Notes under the pieces: model-generated
The model's input: only the letters and a program-made list of their open reading frames with translations
Told to the model about the DNA's origin: nothing
Databases searched by the model: none
Part shown: one piece after another, positions 59,925 to 64,000 of the stretch
Numbering within the stretch: position 1 is the stretch's first letter
How the letters are laid out: the number at the start of each line of letters is the position of its first letter
Assembly: GCA_963556195.1 (NCBI GenBank)
Contig: OY744529.1
Coordinates: 57,145,080-57,209,079 of the forward strand
DNA: 64,000 nucleotides
Direction of reading: 5' to 3'
Source: Sepiola atlantica
Taxonomy: Eukaryota; Mollusca; Cephalopoda; Sepiida; Sepiolidae
Translations under genes and position numbers: made by a program

Positions 59925-60560
59925 ATTGCCCTCGTCAGCAAAATGGTATTATGACCAACTGAAATTTCGTGAAAGAGCCTTTAAATGCGTCAAGCCTTGT
60001 TCTTTGATACCTAATAATAAACATTTAAATGACTAAACCAATAAGTAGTTGAGAATAATTTTGCTGGTCCACATAAAAACGGTTGTTCCCATTTTTGTGT
60101 TTGGCAGGAATAATCAGACGAAATTTCACATTGACACTGGTGTGATAATAAGTATTATTCCTTCTAACATATATCAAACACCTTTTATATGAAAACAGTA
60201 TCTACAAGCTGCAAATAGTAGCAACATTAAAATATACGGATCATTGTCTTTAACATTGGATTTAGTCATTTAGAAAAATGTCTCATAGATTTTTATAGTA
60301 GCAGATGTTAAAATGTCAATAATCGGTGTGGATATTATTATCACGTTTTTGAACCTCAAAGAACAGCGTTTGTTGGATTAATCAACTCAAATACCTGTCC
60401 GGATTACATATTTACACGTGTGCTAACATACATTACTCATGCCTTTCCACATTTAACTAAACCTTCCTTGCACAATGATGAAATTAAAGAGCAAGTTAGG
60501 CATCACATTACTAGAAACACCCAGGCGATTAAGCCATGAAAACAAACTCTAGAGAAGACG
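59925..60560 (+). pseudogene. Ty3/gypsy retrotransposon remnant (gag end and protease)
   Basis: Plus-strand frames read WYYDQLKFRERAFKCVKPCS (near 59,950), the WYH-type Cys motif that precedes the protease in many invertebrate gypsy polyproteins. The aspartyl protease follows: FHIDTGVIISIIPSNIYQ near 60,125 with DTG present, then ADVKMSIIGVDII near 60,305. A PSLHNDEIKEQVRHHI-like block near 60,465 leads toward RT, which is absent. Stops and frame breaks show it is inactive. No LTR pair was seen. Confidence 0.7.
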
Positions 60561-62638
60561 CTAATAGTCCGCTACGTCGCTTTAATTGATAAAAAATGTT
60601 TTCAATTCAGATAAATAATAATATTGCTAATATCGGGATAACTCGAATATGTTCATAGATGTTGTCATTAAATATTCAAACTGGACACAGTTTTAGTAAT
60701 GTTTGAACATTGAGGCTGCATTGAGCTATTTTGTATTTCACATTATCCGTTTACTTTACTATGTGTACTATTTTGATCCATTCAGAATTATGCTCTTCTG
60801 CCACGTTTCCTATCTAATTAGTGTGAACTTTTACGACAAATCACCGTACATACTCACAGCCCTCTTGTCCCTCTTTAACCGACTTTTGTCTTTAACCGAC
60901 TTTTGTTTTTTGAAACTCACAATTCAAGTTTTCCTCCATTTTCAGAATTTCGTCGTTTATTTTACTGTTTTTCCCCCTAATTCACCAGTTAAAAATTGGA
61001 TTTGTATCTCAGTGTTTTCAATTTTCTGAAAGGACTAAACTTTAAAATCGACTTGTCTTTCAGACTGAGAAAGGTAGTGATTTCAGATCTTGTTACTTTT
61101 CCTTACTATGAAAAATGAGGATTTTAAATGTCCAAGTAATTTGTACCACTAACTCCACAATATCACGAGAAAATGTATAGCGATTGACGCTATAATTATG
61201 GACAGTGAAATGGAAAAAGATCTCGTCAAAATACTTTATTTCACATTCTTCAGGAACGGGCGTCAAATGGGTGATGTGTTCGAATTCTGTCCATTCAATA
61301 GAACCGCACTTGTTATGCATGCTGGCAACCTTTACGTGGTTCCTTCGGATTCTATCGATGTTAAAAATTAACAGAATTAAGCCTGTAAAACTGACATTCT
61401 GCACATTTATTTATTCGAATGTTTCATTAATTGAACATCATCTTTTAATATTGCGAGACGATTTGACTGTCATCCGGTATCTTTTTTCATTTCCAATTGA
61501 AGAGTTCGAATTCAAAACGCGATAAACCCACTTCCTTCAAATTGATAAAATAGACGATTTAACTTAAAGCAAGAAAATAAATCGTTATGATATTATGCCA
61601 AAATGATTTGGGGATATAGCAGAGTGATGACATGGAATACTTTTTGTAGACATTACTTGACAATTGTGAAAATGATGTCCATCACGTTTGCTATTTTAAC
61701 TCTTCGAAATCTTACGCATAAACTGAACTTCCTCTTTAAAGAACGAGAAAAAAAGGAGCTCAGCGTAAAAATTCAGATGAGCACAGAGTTTATTTCAGCA
61801 GACTTGTTGACTGTCTCTGAATAAATGATGTGCTCATGATTTCATGAATGCTTAAAATAGTCGAATATTACTCAGTTGAATGTGGTTTACGAGAAGCTAT
61901 TGGTTACTTTTACATTGATATTCAACGTTTATTAATTGAATTTTTAATCAGCTTTTTAATTAATAAAGAAAAATTAACCCTAACGATTTATTGATCAGTA
62001 TAGGTATACATACGCATATATATGAGTTGTAATTATCCGGCATTGCCAAGAAGTGTTTTTACTCTAATTTTTGTTTTGCTTTTTTAAACTATGCGGTTTT
62101 TATATTTTTAAATATTATTTTTTTAAATAGGATTTTAAAAGCTACATTTATTTATTACTGTATCGTTTGATAATCAAGTCATTATTTTATAAATATATGC
62201 GCATATATACATGCCGTTTCTTATGTATGTGTGCTTGGGTGGCACGGCGTATTTGGTTATAAAGTGGTATGTATCTGTTTTATGTCTGACTGCGAATGAT
62301 AATACACGAAATTATACTAATTTTGTTGAGGTAATGTTGTAATTCCCATGTATACAATTATTGAATGCAAATAGCTTTAAAAATGTTCAATCTGTTAATA
62401 CATGATGATTTGTTAAGAATGTTACAGCCAGAAATGGCCTTCTATTCGACATCATAAATACGTCCAATATTGTTTTATATTTCGAAATGTCACAAAGTAA
62501 TTCATTCATTTTTTAACTATTAACAAAATATCAAATCGAACTGAATTTTGGTGATTTAATTTTGTAATTAAATTATTTTTAAAAATAATTCTTTAAATTT
62601 CGTGTTATTTAACGCTATTGCATTTTTGATTTAATTGA
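60561..62638. other. Long spacer, nothing recognised
   Basis: Overlapping frames on both strands at 61093-61525 (103 and 106 codons) have no recognisable motif; at most one could be real. The rest is AT-rich DNA. Confidence 0.4.
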
Positions 62639-62762
62639 GTTAATAACACTTTCATAATGACATATTGATTTATTTTATTAACTATTAATCAAAGATTTAT
62701 TGATATTCGATTAATAGTTAATAAAAAATAATTAAATTTGTCATTATCAAAGTGTTATTAAC
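62639..62762. repeat. Palindromic 124-bp MITE-like unit
   Basis: Arms 62639-62690 and 62709-62762 are inverted copies (gttaataacactttcataatg outward; ttattaactattaatc inward) around an 18-nt loop. No transposase and no clear target duplication. Confidence 0.8.
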
Positions 62763-62799
62763 ACAAAAAACCCTCATACTTTAATCTGTCTGATAATTT

Positions 62800-62835
<36 letters not shown>

Positions 62836-62900
62836 TACATATGTATATATATTTATATATATTTATTTAGAGAGAGAGAGAGAAAGTGCGAGAGAGAGCT
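62800..62900. repeat. (TA)n with (GA)n
   Basis: TA runs at 62800-62865 with ATG/TTT interruptions, then a GA tract at about 62869-62897. Confidence 0.9.
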
Positions 62901-63519
62901 GTGTGTGTTTTCCAATTTGTACGAGTGTGTAACTCTGTCAGGTGCATGTTTCGTTTGACATAGCGACCTGTCATTTATTTTAAAGAGAACATTATTAATC
63001 ACACAATAAAACCAAAAATGTCTTCGTAGTTCATCGACCTACGTGAATTCGACCCTCGTCCAGTTCGATCGCCATTGCTATTCACCACACGACCTTCTGA
63101 CATCTGGTGTGCCCATCACATGCCAAGACAACAACAAATAGTGTCGTGGTAGCTTATCATCCCCCGCCCATACCTTACAAAATCCCATTTATCTTCTGTT
63201 TATACTAAGATGTCATACTTATTTCTGCGACAATATCCGAGACTTCATTTTTGCACTAAGCTCAGCTGTCAAAGATATAATTTGCTTTCTTTTCAGTTTA
63301 TATACTTTTTCACTTTTCTACGATACCTGCTTTTCACCGGTTTTCTCTTTCGATTCTTTATTTAAATGTCTATCATAATCTTCTTTGCCGCTTTTCCTCT
63401 GTCAGTCCCCTCCCTCACCACCGGTACATTCGCTTTATCTTCCTCAACTTTTTGTATTACTTTACAAACACGTTTTAGATGTATTGAACACCCAGTCTAC
63501 TCTCTCTCTCACACACACC
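62901..63519. other. Spacer, nothing recognised
   Basis: No signal was recognised apart from a short (CT)n/(CA)n run at 63500-63526. Confidence 0.4.
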
Positions 63520-63557
63520 CACACACATATATATATATATATGTGTGTGAGAGAGAC

Positions 63558-63592
<35 letters not shown>
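63520..63592. repeat. (CA)n, (TA)n and (TG)n mixture
   Basis: cacacacccacacacatata leads into (TA)n, then gtgtgtgagagaga and a second (TA)n to 63592. Confidence 0.95.
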
Positions 63593-63593
<1 letters not shown>

Positions 63594-63614
63594 TAATTTA
63601 CTAATTTAGGGGGC

Positions 63615-64000
63615 ATAGCTGCTATGTGTAAAGTTTACAATGTGGGCTATATTTAGTTTCACTTAGTTTTCTGCAAAATAAATTAAAAAGTGTATGGAAG
63701 GGCTTCGTAAATAATTAGATATTTCGAATTTTTCTAGAAGTTTTAATAATAAGTATTCTACATAAACTTTTTAAAAATATTCCCCAAATGTCAGTTTCTT
63801 TGGAGTATTTTAAAGAGGTGTATAGGGCATAATATGGGTGAATCCTCCAATTTTAAAATTCAAATATATAAAATTTGCATTGAATTTTATCCATTACATT
63901 AAACACAATTCCCTTAATTTTAATTTGTTTTTAAGCTAAAGCCTTTAAATGTCAAACATTTTCTAGAATTAAAATCACGTAATGGATTTTGATCAAAATT
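63615..64000 (+). repeat. Dispersed repeat, copy 3 of 3, cut by the window end
   Basis: Matches copies 1 and 2 from gctatgtgtaaa (63621) through tttctttggagtatttta, aaatttgcattgaattt and cacgtaatggattttgatca. Its 3' end lies outside the window. Confidence 0.7.

Noticed and set aside
59915..59945. Hammerhead motif on the minus strand (CUGACGA ... GAAAA)
   Set aside because: No helix closes the region between the two boxes with the required pairing, and it lies in a gypsy coding remnant.
61093..61525. Overlapping 103- and 106-codon ORFs on opposite strands
   Set aside because: Neither has a recognisable motif or supporting context, and they overlap each other.

Overview
The window looks like intergenic DNA from a large, AT-rich, repeat-dense animal genome. 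The mix of Penelope-like elements with GIY-YIG ends, R2-like LINEs with a C-terminal restriction-like endonuclease, Tc1/mariner copies and dozens of (TA)n, (TAA)n and (TG)n microsatellites resembles cephalopod (octopus-type) genomes; that assignment is inference from repeat style, not proof. I found no intact cellular protein gene, no complete tRNA, rRNA or snRNA gene and no CRISPR array. Most long open frames are artefacts of microsatellites or fragments of decayed transposons.

Layout. 0-2.6 kb: a 145-bp foldback, a (TAA)n tract, an unrecognised 120-codon ORF and a LINE 3' remnant. 2.6-9.9 kb: three head-to-tail, decayed R2-like LINEs on the + strand; the last ends in a zinc knuckle, a restriction-like endonuclease and an (ATA)n tail. 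10.3-13.0 kb: three sequences that start with the 5' end of U2 snRNA and share a non-U2 body, interleaved with a 3-unit repeat and a 14-unit G-run satellite. 15.2-16.8 and 20.5-22.7 kb: two minus-strand Penelope-like elements (PLEs), the first between ~370-bp inverted arms, the second with a 4 x 115-bp internal duplication. 18.5-19.4 kb: a LINE fragment. 23.4-26.4 kb: a decayed, nearly full-length minus-strand LINE with C-terminal zinc fingers. 27.3-32.05 kb: a plus-strand PLE between ~300-bp direct repeats, carrying an 11 x 62-bp internal array. 32.5-32.9 kb: a near-perfect 9 x 49-bp minisatellite open in all three minus frames. 33.9-37.2 and 41.8 kb: AT-rich arrays with a cluster of hammerhead-ribozyme motifs of the kind carried by PLEs. 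39.5-40.3 kb: a dead Tc1-like transposase. 43.9-45.0 kb: an old satellite and a fourth U2-like head. 45.4-46.0 kb: an unrecognised frameshifted coding relic. 46.5-47.4 kb: a foldback carrying a mariner-like helix-turn-helix segment. 49.5 kb: a hAT-type MITE. 51.5-54.3 kb: a minus-strand LINE related to the one at 18.5 kb. 58.3-59.0 kb: a 5 x 144-bp satellite. 59.9-60.6 kb: a Ty3/gypsy relic. 62.6 kb: a palindromic MITE-like unit.

The elements do not act together as a pathway; the window records layered transposon invasions. The parts most worth follow-up are the U2-headed repeat family, the hammerhead motifs (three fold completely on paper, including a cleavage triplet and stem I), and the repeated habit of PLEs here to abut (TA)n tracts and carry out-of-frame internal tandem arrays.
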